The notes below the pieces were generated by a model, which was given only the letters and a program-made list of their open reading frames with translations, searched no databases and was not told where the DNA came from. A DNA stretch of 48,868 nucleotides from Candidatus Aquivivens invisus (GTDB lineage Bacteria; Omnitrophota; Gorgyraeia; Aquiviventales; Aquiviventaceae), in the NCBI GenBank assembly GCA_001804415.1, contig MHGA01000014.1:1-48868 (forward strand), in the 5' to 3' direction. The position numbers and the translations under genes are program-made. This document shows, one piece after another, positions 1 through 8,705 of the stretch; position 1 is the first letter of the stretch; each line of letters opens with the position of its first letter.

Positions 1-603
1 ATGCAGAACTTCGTGTATCTGCTGGGCGATCCGACTACGCACGAGGCGGCGGTGGTCGACCCGGGATGGGAGGTGCCCGCGATCCTGCGCTCCGCCCAGG
101 AGGACGGCTACCGCCTGACGAAGGTGATCCTGACGCATTCGCATTTCGACCACATCATGGGCTTGGAAGCCTTGCTGCAGACGCACGACATCCCGGTCCA
201 CATCCACGCCGCGGAAGCGACGGCGTTGAAGATCGACCCTTCCTCGGTGAAGCCGGTGGACGCCGGGCAGGTGATTCAGGTGGGGGCGTTGGCGGTCACA
301 CTGATCCACACGCCCGGCCACACCCCGGGTTCGCAGTGCCTGCTGGCGGGCGATCGGCTGTTGACGGGGGATACCCTCTTCATCCGTGCCTGCGGGCGGT
401 GTGATTTACCGGGAGGAGACCCCCGCGCCCTCTACCACAGCTTGACGAACACCTTGTCGAAGCTCGACGACTCAACCGCCGTCTATCCGGGCCACAACTA
501 CGCGGAGGCACCGACCTCGACGGTAGGGCAGGAAAACCAGCAGAACCCGTTTCTTCGACTTCCCACGGTGGAGGATTTCTTGCGCCTCGTCGGAGCGAGG
601 TAA
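1..603 (+). CDS. MBL-fold hydrolase (glyoxalase II-like), probably 5'-truncated
   Basis: Metallo-beta-lactamase-fold hydrolase, probably acting on a thioester such as a glutathione-type conjugate. The metal ligands are visible: the THSHFDH motif at residues 45-51 (H46, H48, D50, H51), H107 in HTPGH, D124 in TGDTLF and H165 in YPGHNYAEA. These match the two-metal glyoxalase II/YcbL pattern. The reading frame begins at the first base of the window with MQNFVYLLGD, which in this family usually follows about ten further residues, so the true start probably lies upstream. The substrate cannot be read from sequence; persulfide dioxygenase or another MBL hydrolase is possible. Confidence 0.85.
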   Translation: MQNFVYLLGDPTTHEAAVVDPGWEVPAILRSAQEDGYRLTKVILTHSHFDHIMGLEALLQTHDIPVHIHAAEATALKIDPSSVKPVDAGQVIQVGALAVTLIHTPGHTPGSQCLLAGDRLLTGDTLFIRACGRCDLPGGDPRALYHSLTNTLSKLDDSTAVYPGHNYAEAPTSTVGQENQQNPFLRLPTVEDFLRLVGAR

Positions 604-654
604 GCAGAGGCCACGGGCGACGCCGGAGGGGAGGCCCCCGCCGCCCGCCCGCAA

Positions 655-694
655 GTGCCGAGCGGCGGTGTCCGCGAAGCGGCCGCCCCGGCAC
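655..694. repeat. Nested palindrome in intergenic gap
   Basis: A 40-bp imperfect palindrome lies between the MBL gene and the DUF1802 gene. GTGCCG at 655-660 pairs with CGGCAC at 689-694, GGCGG at 664-668 with CCGCC at 683-687, and CCGC-GAA-GCGG forms the tip at 672-682. There is no T-tract, so it is not a typical intrinsic terminator. It resembles in style the other palindromes in this window. Confidence 0.5.
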
Positions 695-743
695 GAGGAT
701 GGACGGCGGGGTCCCGCAGGCGGCAGGACCCGTGGCCAGCGAA

Positions 744-1328
744 ATGATGAAAATGCCACCGAATCCAACATGTCAGATCGCCCTCAAAGAGTGGGCCACG
801 GTGCTCCTGGCGATGGAGCGCGGGGAGCAGCTCGTGATGATCCGCAAAGGCGGGCTGATCGAACCGGGCAGCGGCTTTGAGTGGGCGGCCCGGCAGTTTG
901 TGTTCTACCCGACGTTCGAGCATCAAGCGGTCAAGTTCCTCCGCGAGCCGTCCCAGCGCTTCTTCGAGGAAGCGACGGCGCGCCGCGCGCCTGAGGGGCA
1001 TGTGCGGTTTGACCTCTACGGGGACGTGGTGGACGCCTTCTCCTCGGCTGATCCAACGCTCCTCAAGCGGTTGGAACCCTTTCATATCTATCACGACACC
1101 TTTCTCGACCAGCGGCTCAAGTGGCAGCCTCAGCAGCCGTTGGTGCTGGCCGTGATCCGCGTCTTCCGATTGCCTGCTCCTCAGACGATCCCGGTGATTG
1201 ATCGGTATGCCGGCTGCAAATCCTGGGTCGAGTTGGAACATCCCCTGGCTCTTGACGGGGCGCAACCGGTCCTTGACGACGCCACGTTCCATGAGCGAAT
1301 ACAGACGCTGCGCTCCATTTTGATATAA
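744..1328 (+). CDS. DUF1802 family protein
   Basis: Hypothetical protein of about 194 residues resembling DUF1802 proteins. The conserved start [20 protein letters not shown], the IRKGGLIE stretch and [13 protein letters not shown] are the features I recognise. The family has no known function. No signal peptide or membrane segment is visible. An upstream ATG at 699 would add 15 residues encoded just behind the palindrome; ATG 744 (MMKMPPNP) or ATG 753 is closer to the conserved region. The gene ends 7 bp before ilvD, and the ilvD -10 hexamer overlaps its last codons. Confidence 0.7.
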   Translation: MMKMPPNPTCQIALKEWATVLLAMERGEQLVMIRKGGLIEPGSGFEWAARQFVFYPTFEHQAVKFLREPSQRFFEEATARRAPEGHVRFDLYGDVVDAFSSADPTLLKRLEPFHIYHDTFLDQRLKWQPQQPLVLAVIRVFRLPAPQTIPVIDRYAGCKSWVELEHPLALDGAQPVLDDATFHERIQTLRSILI

Positions 1329-1329
1329 T
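1321..1329 (+). promoter_or_regulatory. Extended -10 promoter immediately upstream of ilvD
   Basis: TG at 1321-1322, one base, then a consensus TATAAT at 1324-1329, only 6 bp before the ilvD ATG. Transcription would start at or next to the ATG, giving a leaderless message. There is no convincing -35, which fits an extended -10 promoter. Confidence 0.55.
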
Positions 1330-1335
1330 CCTCTC

Positions 1336-3006
1336 ATGACCCACGACCTTCGACGAGAGAGCCGCGTCCTGCTGGACGGGCCGGACCGCGCGCCCAGCCG
1401 CGCCATGCTGAAAGCGCTGGGCCTGCGCGATGCCGACCTGCGGCGGCCGCTCATCGCGATTGCCAACACCTGGATCGAGGTGATGCCGTGCAACGTGCAC
1501 CTGCGGCGGCTGGCCGAGCAGGTGAAGCGGGGAGTGCGCGCGGCGGGCGGCACGCCGATTGAGTTCAACACCATCGCCGTCTCCGACGGTGTCTCGATGG
1601 GTACGGCCGGCATGAAGGCGTCGCTCATCAGCCGCGAGGTGATCGCCGACTCGATCGAGCTGGTCGTGCGCGGCCACCTGTTCGACGGGGTCGTGGCGCT
1701 GTCCGGCTGCGACAAGACGATCCCCGGCACGGTCATGGCGCTCCTGCGGCTGAATCTCCCCTCGGTGATGCTCTATGGCGGCTCCATCGATCCCGGCAGG
1801 TTCCGCGGGCGGGATGTGACGATCCAGGACGTGTTTGAGGCGGTGGGTGCGTGCGCGGCCGGCCGGATGAGCGCGCGCGAGCTGCACGCGCTGGAGGATC
1901 GCGCCTGCCCAGGACCCGGCGCCTGCGGAGGGCAGTTCACCGCGAACACGATGGCCATGGCCATGGAAGTGCTGGGGATCTCGCCGATGGGCTCGGCGAG
2001 CGTGCCGGCGATGGATCCGCGCAAGGATCGGGTGGCGCGAGACGTCGGCCGGCTGGCGATGGACCTGCTGCGGCGCGGCCTGCGTCCGCGGCGGATCGTG
2101 ACCCGCGCGGCGCTGGAGAATGCGATCGCCTCCGTCGCGGCGACCGGCGGATCAACGAACAGCGTCCTGCATCTGCTCGCCATCGCCCGCGAGGCCGGTG
2201 TCGCACTCGCCATCGACGACTTTGATCGCATCAGCCGCCGAACCCCGCTGCTGGCCGACATGAAACCGTGGGGGCGTTTTGTGGCGACCGATCTCTACCG
2301 GGCCGGCGGGGTCCCGTTGGTGGCCAAACGATTGTTGGAGGCGGGACGGCTCCATCCGCGAGCGATGACGGTGACGGGCCGCACAATCGGTGAGGAAGCC
2401 AGGCGAGCGCGTGAAACGCGGGGACAGCGTGTGGTGGCGCCGCTCTCGCGACCGCTCCAACCGACGGGGGGATTGGTGATCCTTCACGGCAATCTCGCGC
2501 CTGAAGGCTGCGTGGCGAAAATCACCGGGCATGAACCATTGCGGTTCGAAGGGCCGGCGCGGGTGTTCGATTGCGAAGAGGACGCGTTTCGCGCGGTCCA
2601 CGGGCGCCGCATCCGAGCCGGTGACGTGGTGGTGGTGCGGTATGAAGGCCCGAAGGGCGGGCCGGGGATGCGGGAGATGCTCGGCGTGACCTCGGCCATT
2701 GTGGGCGAGGGGCTCGGACGTGCCGTCGCGTTGCTGACCGACGGGCGTTTCTCAGGCGCGACGCATGGGCTGATGGCCGGGCATGTGGCGCCTGAGGCGG
2801 CGGTGGGCGGGCCGATCGCGCTGCTGCGCGACGGCGATCGGATTGCGTTTGATGTGACGAAGCGCCGCCTGGATGCGCGCCTCTCCTCGGCGGAGCTTGC
2901 GCGCAGGCGGGCTCGATGGAAACCGCCGAAACCACCGTACACATCCGGGGTGATGGCGAAATACGCCCGACTCGTGTCCTCAGCGTCGGAAGGGGCCGTC
3001 ACCTGA
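1336..3006 (+). CDS. ilvD: Dihydroxy-acid dehydratase
   Basis: Cytoplasmic Fe-S enzyme of branched-chain amino acid synthesis that dehydrates 2,3-dihydroxy-isovalerate and 2,3-dihydroxy-3-methylvalerate to the 2-oxo acids. It has 556 residues, the usual length. The three cluster cysteines are present: C52 (MPCNVH), C125 (SGCDKTIPG) and C197 ([11 protein letters not shown]). The C-terminal [16 protein letters not shown] block is intact. Sugar-acid dehydratases such as Edd share the fold, but the [16 protein letters not shown] start and the C-terminal motif favour IlvD. No other ilv gene is adjacent. No ribosome binding site is visible, consistent with the -10 box 6 bp upstream. Confidence 0.95.
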   Translation: MTHDLRRESRVLLDGPDRAPSRAMLKALGLRDADLRRPLIAIANTWIEVMPCNVHLRRLAEQVKRGVRAAGGTPIEFNTIAVSDGVSMGTAGMKASLISREVIADSIELVVRGHLFDGVVALSGCDKTIPGTVMALLRLNLPSVMLYGGSIDPGRFRGRDVTIQDVFEAVGACAAGRMSARELHALEDRACPGPGACGGQFTANTMAMAMEVLGISPMGSASVPAMDPRKDRVARDVGRLAMDLLRRGLRPRRIVTRAALENAIASVAATGGSTNSVLHLLAIAREAGVALAIDDFDRISRRTPLLADMKPWGRFVATDLYRAGGVPLVAKRLLEAGRLHPRAMTVTGRTIGEEARRARETRGQRVVAPLSRPLQPTGGLVILHGNLAPEGCVAKITGHEPLRFEGPARVFDCEEDAFRAVHGRRIRAGDVVVVRYEGPKGGPGMREMLGVTSAIVGEGLGRAVALLTDGRFSGATHGLMAGHVAPEAAVGGPIALLRDGDRIAFDVTKRRLDARLSSAELARRRARWKPPKPPYTSGVMAKYARLVSSASEGAVT

Positions 3007-3018
3007 CCAGGCGCCTGA

Positions 3019-3040
3019 GTTCGAAGTTCAAAGTTCGAAG
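3019..3040. repeat. Heptanucleotide repeat, three GTTCRAA units
   Basis: GTTCGAA, GTTCAAA and GTTCGAA follow head to tail, between the ilvD stop and tRNA-Leu. The same unit family recurs at 42130-42182. Confidence 0.8.
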
Positions 3041-3042
3041 AC

Positions 3043-3127
3043 GGGGACGTGGCGGAACTGGCATACGCGCAGCGTTGAGGGCGCTGTCCCGCAAGGGGTG
3101 GAGGTTCAAATCCTCTCGTCCCCACCA
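3043..3127 (+). tRNA. tRNA-Leu (anticodon GAG)
   Basis: Class II tRNA with acceptor GGGGACG (3043-3049) pairing CGTCCCC (3117-3123), discriminator A, and an encoded CCA at 3125-3127. The anticodon arm is CAGCG-TTGAGGG-CGCTG, giving anticodon GAG for CUC and CUU codons. A long variable arm and the T-loop TTCAAAT are present. Confidence 0.95.
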
Positions 3128-3152
3128 TTTTGTTCTCCATCTGTTCTCCATC

Positions 3153-3181
3153 TTGACAAGTGGCGAGGAAATTGTTAGCGT
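3153..3181 (+). promoter_or_regulatory. Possible promoter behind tRNA-Leu
   Basis: TTGACA at 3153-3158 is followed after 17 bp by a weak TAGCGT. If active, it would start a transcript near 3188 that meets the terminator hairpin at 3261-3290. Confidence 0.3.
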
Positions 3182-3228
3182 AGCAGTGCCGTTGCGACTT
3201 CACGCAGTGCGTTAGACCGTTACCGACC

Positions 3229-3948
3229 GTGCGCAAGCTATTCAGTTCATCCGGCCCTCGCCCAACGAGAAAACTCTCGTTGGGTTTTTTCTTGCGCCTC
3301 CTCTTCGGCGTGGGGCTCGCCGCGGTGATCGCGGGAGAGGTGGCGGTGCGCACGCAGATCGAGCGGCGGTATGAGGAGGCGCTGCAAAGCCGGGAACAGT
3401 TGGCCTTGCAGGTCACCGAGTTGCAGACCCAGCGCGAGCGGCTCGCGGTATCCCTCGCGCAAGAGCAGCAGCGCCTGCAAGGGCTGGCGCAAGAGCTCTC
3501 CGCCAAGGATCACGAGCTGCAACGCACGCTGGCTCGCCTAGGCGAGGAAGGGCGCACCATCGAGGCGTTGGAGCAGCAAGTGGGGGCGATGCGGCGCCAG
3601 ATGGATCTCCTCCAAGGGGAACTCGTCCTCGCGTTGCAATCCCGCCCGGGATCGGCTTCCACAAGCCCTCAGACCGTCCAGCTCGAAAAGGTGGTGGTTA
3701 CCAAGCCCACCTCCGCCCATCCCAGCCAAGGACGGGTGTTGTCGGTGCATCCCGACTGGAAATTTGTCGTCTTCGATTTGGGATGGGATTACGTCCGCAT
3801 CGGGGATGTCGTCTCCATCTACCGCCGCGATCAGCTCCTGGGCAAAGCGCGCGTGGAGCGGGTCCAAGAACAAGCGGCGGCTGCGACGCTGCTCCCTGAG
3901 TGGGAACGCACCGAGATTGCCGTGAACGATGTGGTCCAGCCCTTCTAA
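3229..3948 (+). CDS. Membrane-anchored coiled-coil protein of unknown function
   Basis: Up to 239 residues. A single N-terminal membrane segment (about residues 17-40) is followed by a long Q/E/R-rich coiled coil (about 45-135), a short linker and a compact C-terminal domain with GRVLSVHPDWKFVVFDLGWD and IGDVVSIYR, a beta-rich fold I cannot assign to a named family. It is probably anchored in the inner membrane with the coiled coil in the periplasm. The start is uncertain: GTG 3229 has no ribosome binding site, and a strong intrinsic terminator (3261-3290) lies inside the N-terminal coding part. A start at GTG 3310 would avoid it but shorten the membrane segment. The downstream AMIN-PilZ gene overlaps it by 20 bp. 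Confidence 0.65.
   Translation: MRKLFSSSGPRPTRKLSLGFFLRLLFGVGLAAVIAGEVAVRTQIERRYEEALQSREQLALQVTELQTQRERLAVSLAQEQQRLQGLAQELSAKDHELQRTLARLGEEGRTIEALEQQVGAMRRQMDLLQGELVLALQSRPGSASTSPQTVQLEKVVVTKPTSAHPSQGRVLSVHPDWKFVVFDLGWDYVRIGDVVSIYRRDQLLGKARVERVQEQAAAATLLPEWERTEIAVNDVVQPF
3261..3290 (+). terminator. Intrinsic terminator
   Basis: CCCAACGAG (3261-3269) and CTCGTTGGG (3276-3284) form a perfect 9-bp stem with a 6-nt loop, followed by six T (3285-3290). It would end transcripts from tRNA-Leu or from the possible promoter at 3153, yet it lies within the reading frame that starts at 3229. Confidence 0.85.
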
Positions 3949-6115
3949 TTGTCGCTTGTCGCTTGTCGCTTGTCGCTTGGCAATCGCACCTAGAGTCGGG
4001 TGGGCCTGGGCTGCCGTCGTGGCGCTGCTGGCCACACCCGAGGTGTTGTGGGCGGCGCAGCAGGCGCCGCCCCCCGCCACCACCACGACCCGACTGGTCA
4101 TTCAGTTGGCTGCGGGTGAGGCGGTTGCGGCGCAGTCGAGATTTCAAACAAACCCGCCGACGGTCATCATCAGCTTCCCGCCCCGGCGCGTGCTGGCCAC
4201 CCTTCCGGAGCGCTCCGTTCTCCAGCACGGCGCGGTGCAGGAAATCGTCGCCGACTACGCGCTGGCCTCCTCGCAACCCGCCACCTCCCGCTGGCTGCGC
4301 AGTCTCAGGATTCAGCTCCGCGGCCGGTATCGCTATGCCCTTCGCAGCGAGCCGGGCCGCATTCTCATCGAGATCGAGCATCCGGCCACGGTGACCGGCG
4401 AGACCATTGAGGTGAAATTGCTGTCGGCCCCCTCGAGGCTGAGCGAGCGATTCGCGGCGATGCAGCACGCCTTGTTCCAAGCCCAGACATCCTCCCCGTC
4501 CTTGTCGGAGCGCCAGAGCCCTCCGCGTCCATCGGTCGAGCAGATGGCCGCAAGCCGTGGCTCCCTCGAGGCCGGTGCGAAGCCCGCTGGATCCCCTCGT
4601 CTTGACGCCCCCGACCCTTCCCCCCCAACCCCCCCGGAGCCTGGGTTGCCCTTGACGACGTGGTGGTGGGTGTTGATCGCCGTCGGGGTGATCGGCGGGG
4701 CAAGCCGGGGATGGCGGGTGGTGCGATCGCGGAGGTGGTCGTGGGCTCTCAGGCGTCTGCCGTCTCGAGGCCCCTTATGGCCGTCGGCGGTTGCGCTCAT
4801 CGATCAGTTGGTGTGGCAGGCGTTTGAGCGGCAAGGGTATCAACCCCTGCATACGGTGGAGCTCGGAGGGCCGCTTGGGCTGATGCGCGTGGTCATTCGC
4901 GAGGGACAGAAAACCGCCCTGCTGTGCGTGGGCAACGGCGCGCTCTTCGAGAAATCCACGGTTGAGCAGTTCGTCCGATCGATGCACGGCGCCCACGTCG
5001 ACCAGGGCGTGCTGGTGGCGCCCGGCGCCTTTACGATGCCGGCTCAGCGGTATGCCGCCGCCCAGCACGTGTCCCTCCTGGGTCGAGACCAGCTGGTGGA
5101 GCTGATCGGAGCGGCGGCGATGACGGCGTCCTACGCCACGCAACTCGAAGGGCTCACGCAGCAGTTGACGGAGGCGAAAGGCACGATTGAGCAGTACGGC
5201 CAGCAGCTTGATCTGTTGCGCCGGCAGCGCAATGAAGCGAGCTGGTATTTAGGGGAAGAGCGGGTGAAGACGTCGCAGCTGGAATCGCGCCTCGACGAGC
5301 TGACCCATCAGGTGCAGCAGTGGCAGGCGCAGGCCGCCCAGGCAGCCACCGCCGCGGAGGCGGCCAAGAAACAATGGGAAGAAAGCCAGTGGTATCTCGG
5401 CGAGGCCAGGTCGGCGCTCGATCATCTCCAAGCCGCCATGCAAGAACTGCGGCAGTCGTTTGAGGAGCTGAACGCCCAGCATCGCCAGGCGGTGACCGCG
5501 ATGGCCCAGATGCAGGGACAGCGAGACGAGGCCTCGCGTCACCTGGAAGAAGCCGAACGCCTTCATGAGACCCTCCAGCAGCAGATCCACCAGCTTGAAG
5601 AACGCGCCCAGCGCGCGCGGGCTGAATTAGAAACCGAGCAGACTCGTCGAGCGACGCTCGAAGAAGAAGTGCAGAGGGTCCGGAATCACGGGGAGCGCCG
5701 CACGTATCCGCGGATCAGTCCCGAGACCTTCAACGTGGAGCTCGACGACTACAGCGGCGCGCCCCTCTATCGAGGCGGCGTGCGGGATCTGAGCTTGAAG
5801 GGATTCGGGGTGGAAACGCCCGTGGCCTTGGAATGTCCTGCCACCTTGCCGGTGCGCGCGCGGTTGACGTGGCGGGGGCGCGAGGCGCCGCTCGAATCCG
5901 ATGCGCGGCTGGTGTGGAAACGGCAAGACGCCGCCACGCATCGGCATCAACAGGGATTTGCGTTGGAGGGAATGCCTGAGCAGACGGTGGACCTGATCAC
6001 CCGCGCGTTTCCCGCCCTTCAACCGTCATGGATGGCGCCTGCCTTCGTTCCACGCCCTCGGCCGGCTCGGCGGAGGGCGCCTCGACGCGCGGCCGCGTTG
6101 CCGTCCTCCTCGTAG
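3929..6115 (+). CDS. AMIN / membrane segment / Mrr-like / coiled-coil / PilZ multidomain protein
   Basis: A 728-residue envelope protein. Order: N-terminal hydrophobic signal region (about 10-42), an AMIN-like beta domain (about 52-152, as found on secretins and cell-wall amidases), a proline-rich linker, a membrane segment (243-258), a degenerate Mrr-type restriction-endonuclease fold (about 286-395), a long coiled coil (400-588) and a C-terminal PilZ domain (590-695). The PilZ domain keeps RTYPR (591-595) and DLSLKG (620-625), the RxxxR and DxSxxG motifs that bind cyclic di-GMP. The endonuclease-like part lacks a clear D-ExK site and may only serve as a scaffold. The signal region is partly encoded by four TTGTCGC repeats (CRLSLVACRL). 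ATG 3929 lies within the previous gene; TTG 3956 or 3977 are alternatives. The function is unknown. It could link c-di-GMP to pili, secretion or wall enzymes, and convergent diguanylate cyclase genes support the c-di-GMP theme. Confidence 0.75.
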   Translation: MWSSPSNCRLSLVACRLAIAPRVGWAWAAVVALLATPEVLWAAQQAPPPATTTTRLVIQLAAGEAVAAQSRFQTNPPTVIISFPPRRVLATLPERSVLQHGAVQEIVADYALASSQPATSRWLRSLRIQLRGRYRYALRSEPGRILIEIEHPATVTGETIEVKLLSAPSRLSERFAAMQHALFQAQTSSPSLSERQSPPRPSVEQMAASRGSLEAGAKPAGSPRLDAPDPSPPTPPEPGLPLTTWWWVLIAVGVIGGASRGWRVVRSRRWSWALRRLPSRGPLWPSAVALIDQLVWQAFERQGYQPLHTVELGGPLGLMRVVIREGQKTALLCVGNGALFEKSTVEQFVRSMHGAHVDQGVLVAPGAFTMPAQRYAAAQHVSLLGRDQLVELIGAAAMTASYATQLEGLTQQLTEAKGTIEQYGQQLDLLRRQRNEASWYLGEERVKTSQLESRLDELTHQVQQWQAQAAQAATAAEAAKKQWEESQWYLGEARSALDHLQAAMQELRQSFEELNAQHRQAVTAMAQMQGQRDEASRHLEEAERLHETLQQQIHQLEERAQRARAELETEQTRRATLEEEVQRVRNHGERRTYPRISPETFNVELDDYSGAPLYRGGVRDLSLKGFGVETPVALECPATLPVRARLTWRGREAPLESDARLVWKRQDAATHRHQQGFALEGMPEQTVDLITRAFPALQPSWMAPAFVPRPRPARRRAPRRAAALPSSS
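3949..3976. repeat. Heptanucleotide repeat, four TTGTCGC units
   Basis: Four exact head-to-tail copies of TTGTCGC plus a partial fifth, starting just after the stop of the previous gene and lying within the N-terminal coding part of the next. A change of one unit would shift the frame. Confidence 0.9.
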
Positions 6116-6120
6116 TGTGG

Positions 6121-6185
6121 GATTACACAGATTTTCAAAAGATGATTTCGCAGATTGCTCTCGTCGAGAGCCAATCTGTGTAATC
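6121..6185. repeat. Inverted GATTACACAGATT repeat between convergent genes
   Basis: GATTACACAGATT (6121-6133) and its exact reverse complement AATCTGTGTAATC (6173-6185) enclose a second hairpin, CAGATTG-CTCTC-GTC-GAGAG-C-CAATCTG. A partial third copy (TTAATCTGTG) follows at about 6194. It lies between converging genes and could act as a bidirectional terminator. A related copy is at 38516-38603. Confidence 0.8.
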
Positions 6186-6192
6186 GCGTTGG

Positions 6193-7146
6193 TTAATCTG
6201 TGGAATCATTCCTCCGACGTTCCGTCACGTAGAGGCTTTTCTCAGCCTGTTTGGCGTAGGCCTTGAGCTCGGCGCCGATCTTCGCAATCTGCCCGACGTG
6301 GGTGAGCGGTTGTGAGGCGCTGCTGACGATGGCGATGGAGATGGTCAGCAGCCCGACCGTCACCGGAGCCCCCTTCCGGTCGGTGTGGATGAGGTGCCCT
6401 CGCCGGCGATCGGCCTCATCATAGCGTCCAGGGATCGTGGCATCGAACTCCTCGATGACCTGCTGACACACGCCCTCGGCCCGATCAGGGGTGGTAATCA
6501 TGACGAAGTCATCGCCGCCGATGTGCCCGATAAAATCATCAGGGTGGCCACGCGCTCGGACCGCCTGGAGAAGAATCTTGGCGGTGAGCCGGATGATGTC
6601 ATCCCCACGGGCAAAGCCGTAGTGGTCGTTGAAGACTTTGAAATGATCCAGGTCGGCGTAGCAAACCGCCAGCGCGCGCCCCTGCGATAACCGGGCTTCC
6701 AGCTCCCGCTGGATCGAGACGTTGCCGGGCAGGTGCGTCAGGGGATTGGCTTCCAGCTCCTGGGAGGTGCGTCGCAGCACCATCCGGACTCGGGCGAGAA
6801 GCTCCTGCGGCTCAAACGGCTTGACCAGGTAATCATCGACCCCCGTGTCCAGCCCATGCACTTTGTCAGTGAGCTCCCCCCGGCCCGTGAGCATGATGAT
6901 GGGGATGTGCCGCAGGAGCAGGTCCTGTTTCAAAGCCGCGCAGACCTGCAGGCCGTCCATCCGCGGCATGTTGCAGTCCAGGATGATGAGATCCGGCCGT
7001 TTGTCGTGCACGAGCGCCAGCGCGGCTTGCCCGTCTGCCGCTTCGATGACCTGGAATCCGCCCGGCTCAAGGACCGACCGGAGGATGTCGCGCAGGTCAG
7101 GGTCGTCGTCCGTCACCAGAATGGTTTGCGCGGGTGGGGGGATCAT
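6193..7146 (-). CDS. Response regulator with REC and variant GGDEF (GGDDF) domain
   Basis: A 317-residue cytoplasmic PleD-type output protein. REC domain at about 8-125 with acidic pocket D13-D15, phospho-acceptor D57 (LIILDCNMP) and K109 (YLVKPF). GGDEF domain at about 130-310 with DLDHFKVFND and the signature IGGDDF (210-214). The usual second acid, E, is replaced by D, and the family NPLTGLPGN is NPLTHLPGN here, so diguanylate cyclase activity may be reduced or lost. The ATG overlaps the kinase stop (ATGA at 7143-7146), so the kinase at 7143-8705 is the likely partner. Confidence 0.9.
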   Translation of the reverse strand: MIPPPAQTILVTDDDPDLRDILRSVLEPGGFQVIEAADGQAALALVHDKRPDLIILDCNMPRMDGLQVCAALKQDLLLRHIPIIMLTGRGELTDKVHGLDTGVDDYLVKPFEPQELLARVRMVLRRTSQELEANPLTHLPGNVSIQRELEARLSQGRALAVCYADLDHFKVFNDHYGFARGDDIIRLTAKILLQAVRARGHPDDFIGHIGGDDFVMITTPDRAEGVCQQVIEEFDATIPGRYDEADRRRGHLIHTDRKGAPVTVGLLTISIAIVSSASQPLTHVGQIAKIGAELKAYAKQAEKSLYVTERRRNDSTD

Positions 7147-8705
7147 GAGGGGCTCGTTCTGGCCGGCTCTTCCGGGAGGGTGAAGGTGAACGTGGTCCCT
7201 TGGCCCAGTGTCGACTCAACCCAAATCTTTCCGTGATGGGCTTCGACGATGCGTTTGACCAGCGCCAAGCCTAACCCCGTGCCCCGCACCTGCTCATTGA
7301 TCGGGTGGGCGGCTCGATAAAATTCTTGGAAGAGCTTGGGCAATTCCACTGCGTCGATGCCCGCGCCGGTGTCTGTCACGCTGGTCACGATGTGGCCGTC
7401 GCGGCGGCTCAGGCGAACGGTGATCGTGCCTCCGGCCGGGGTGTACTTGAGCGCGTTCGACAGGAGATTGATGAGCACGCGCGGCAGATGGGTGGGATCG
7501 CCGAGGAGGTGATCCACGCCGTCGGCGTCCATCGAGAGCGTGAGGCGCTTGGCATCGGCCTGCAGCTTGAAGAGATCGGTCAGCGAGGCCAGGAGTTCTT
7601 TGGTCGCAAGGGGACGGGACTCCATGGTGACCCGTCCGGATTCGATGCGGGCGATGTCGAGGAGATTGTTGATGAGCTCGGTGAGGGTATCCGAGTGCTT
7701 CTCGACTTTCGCGAGCCGCTCGGTCTGCGCGGGTTGCACGGAGCCGAATTGGCCGCTGCGCAACAGCGAGGCGTACCCTTTGATGGCGGCCAGGGGCGTG
7801 CGCAGCTCATGCGAGACCGCTGAGACGAAATCGCTCTTGGCTTTATTCAGCCTCGTGAGTTGGCGGTTGGCTTCCTCCAGCTCTTGGGTCCGTTCCTGGA
7901 TGCTCCGCTCAAGGCCCTGGCGGGCCCTCCACGCCTCTTCATACAACGCGCAGCCTTCAATGGCGATGGCCAGCTGAGCGGCCAGGATGCCGACGAGTTC
8001 TTCGTCGCCCTGCTCCGCCGAGGTGCCCAGGTCTTCTCGAGCGAGGAGGAGACACCCGCTGGGCCCGGCGGAAGGTTTGATGCCTGCCACAACAAGGCAA
8101 GAGCTCTCGAGGAGTTCCAGGAACCTGGCGGCCGATGCCTCGTGGCGCTGCGCGACCGTCACCGTCACGGGCGAGGGGCGGGCGAGGAGCCGATCCAGCC
8201 ACCCGCTTGTCTGGAGATGGCCTTGGATCTGCTGCGCCTGCGCCTCGGTGACCCCGATTAACGCCTTCCAGCTCACGATCCCTGTGGACTGATACACGCC
8301 CGCCAGTCCTTTGGAGAAGCCGAAGCTGGTCACAAGGCTTGGGGTGAGCTTGCCGTACACCTCCTCGGGATGAAGGCTGATGCGCAGCCCCTGGCTCAAC
8401 TCATGGAGGGCGAGGAGTGACGCCACCTTCCGGTCAAGGGCTTCCTGCGTGCGGTGCAGCTCCAAGTCTGAGCGGACGATCATCTTCGCCTGTTGATCGA
8501 GCTGCTCGCAGGTCTTGCGCAGCTGCTCCAATTCCGTGGTTTGACGCCGGCGGGAGTCGAGCGCGAGGGTCATGTAACTCATCGATCCGAGGAGCGCCAG
8601 GATGGCCGGGAACCGAATCGTCCAATCCAGCTCGGCGGTGAGGATCGCCACGACGATGACGCTGGCGGAGAGTAAGAGCACGGTTCGCAGGGATGGTTTG
8701 CTCAT
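7143..8705 (-). CDS. GAF-containing membrane sensor histidine kinase
   Basis: 520 residues. Two membrane helices (about 8-25 and 30-48) are followed by a coiled coil, a GAF-like sensor region (about 95-255), a second coiled coil, the dimerisation domain with H299 in AVSHELRTPLAAIKGY, and the HATPase domain with LINLLSNALKYTP (411-422), DTGAGI (445-450) and GTGLGL (475-480). All catalytic boxes are intact. I chose ATG 8705 because it overlaps the FIST gene stop as ATGA; a longer reading upstream would run antiparallel through real FIST coding sequence. It ends in an ATGA overlap with the REC-GGDDF regulator. The signal is unknown; the preceding FIST protein may supply it. Confidence 0.92.
   Translation of the reverse strand: MSKPSLRTVLLLSASVIVVAILTAELDWTIRFPAILALLGSMSYMTLALDSRRRQTTELEQLRKTCEQLDQQAKMIVRSDLELHRTQEALDRKVASLLALHELSQGLRISLHPEEVYGKLTPSLVTSFGFSKGLAGVYQSTGIVSWKALIGVTEAQAQQIQGHLQTSGWLDRLLARPSPVTVTVAQRHEASAARFLELLESSCLVVAGIKPSAGPSGCLLLAREDLGTSAEQGDEELVGILAAQLAIAIEGCALYEEAWRARQGLERSIQERTQELEEANRQLTRLNKAKSDFVSAVSHELRTPLAAIKGYASLLRSGQFGSVQPAQTERLAKVEKHSDTLTELINNLLDIARIESGRVTMESRPLATKELLASLTDLFKLQADAKRLTLSMDADGVDHLLGDPTHLPRVLINLLSNALKYTPAGGTITVRLSRRDGHIVTSVTDTGAGIDAVELPKLFQEFYRAAHPINEQVRGTGLGLALVKRIVEAHHGKIWVESTLGQGTTFTFTLPEEPARTSPS

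Noticed and set aside
498-1736. 412-codon minus-strand open frame
   Set aside because: Antisense to the DUF1802 gene and ilvD, both well supported on the plus strand.
2484-3506. 340-codon minus-strand open frame
   Set aside because: Runs antisense through ilvD, tRNA-Leu and the coiled-coil gene; no recognisable domain.
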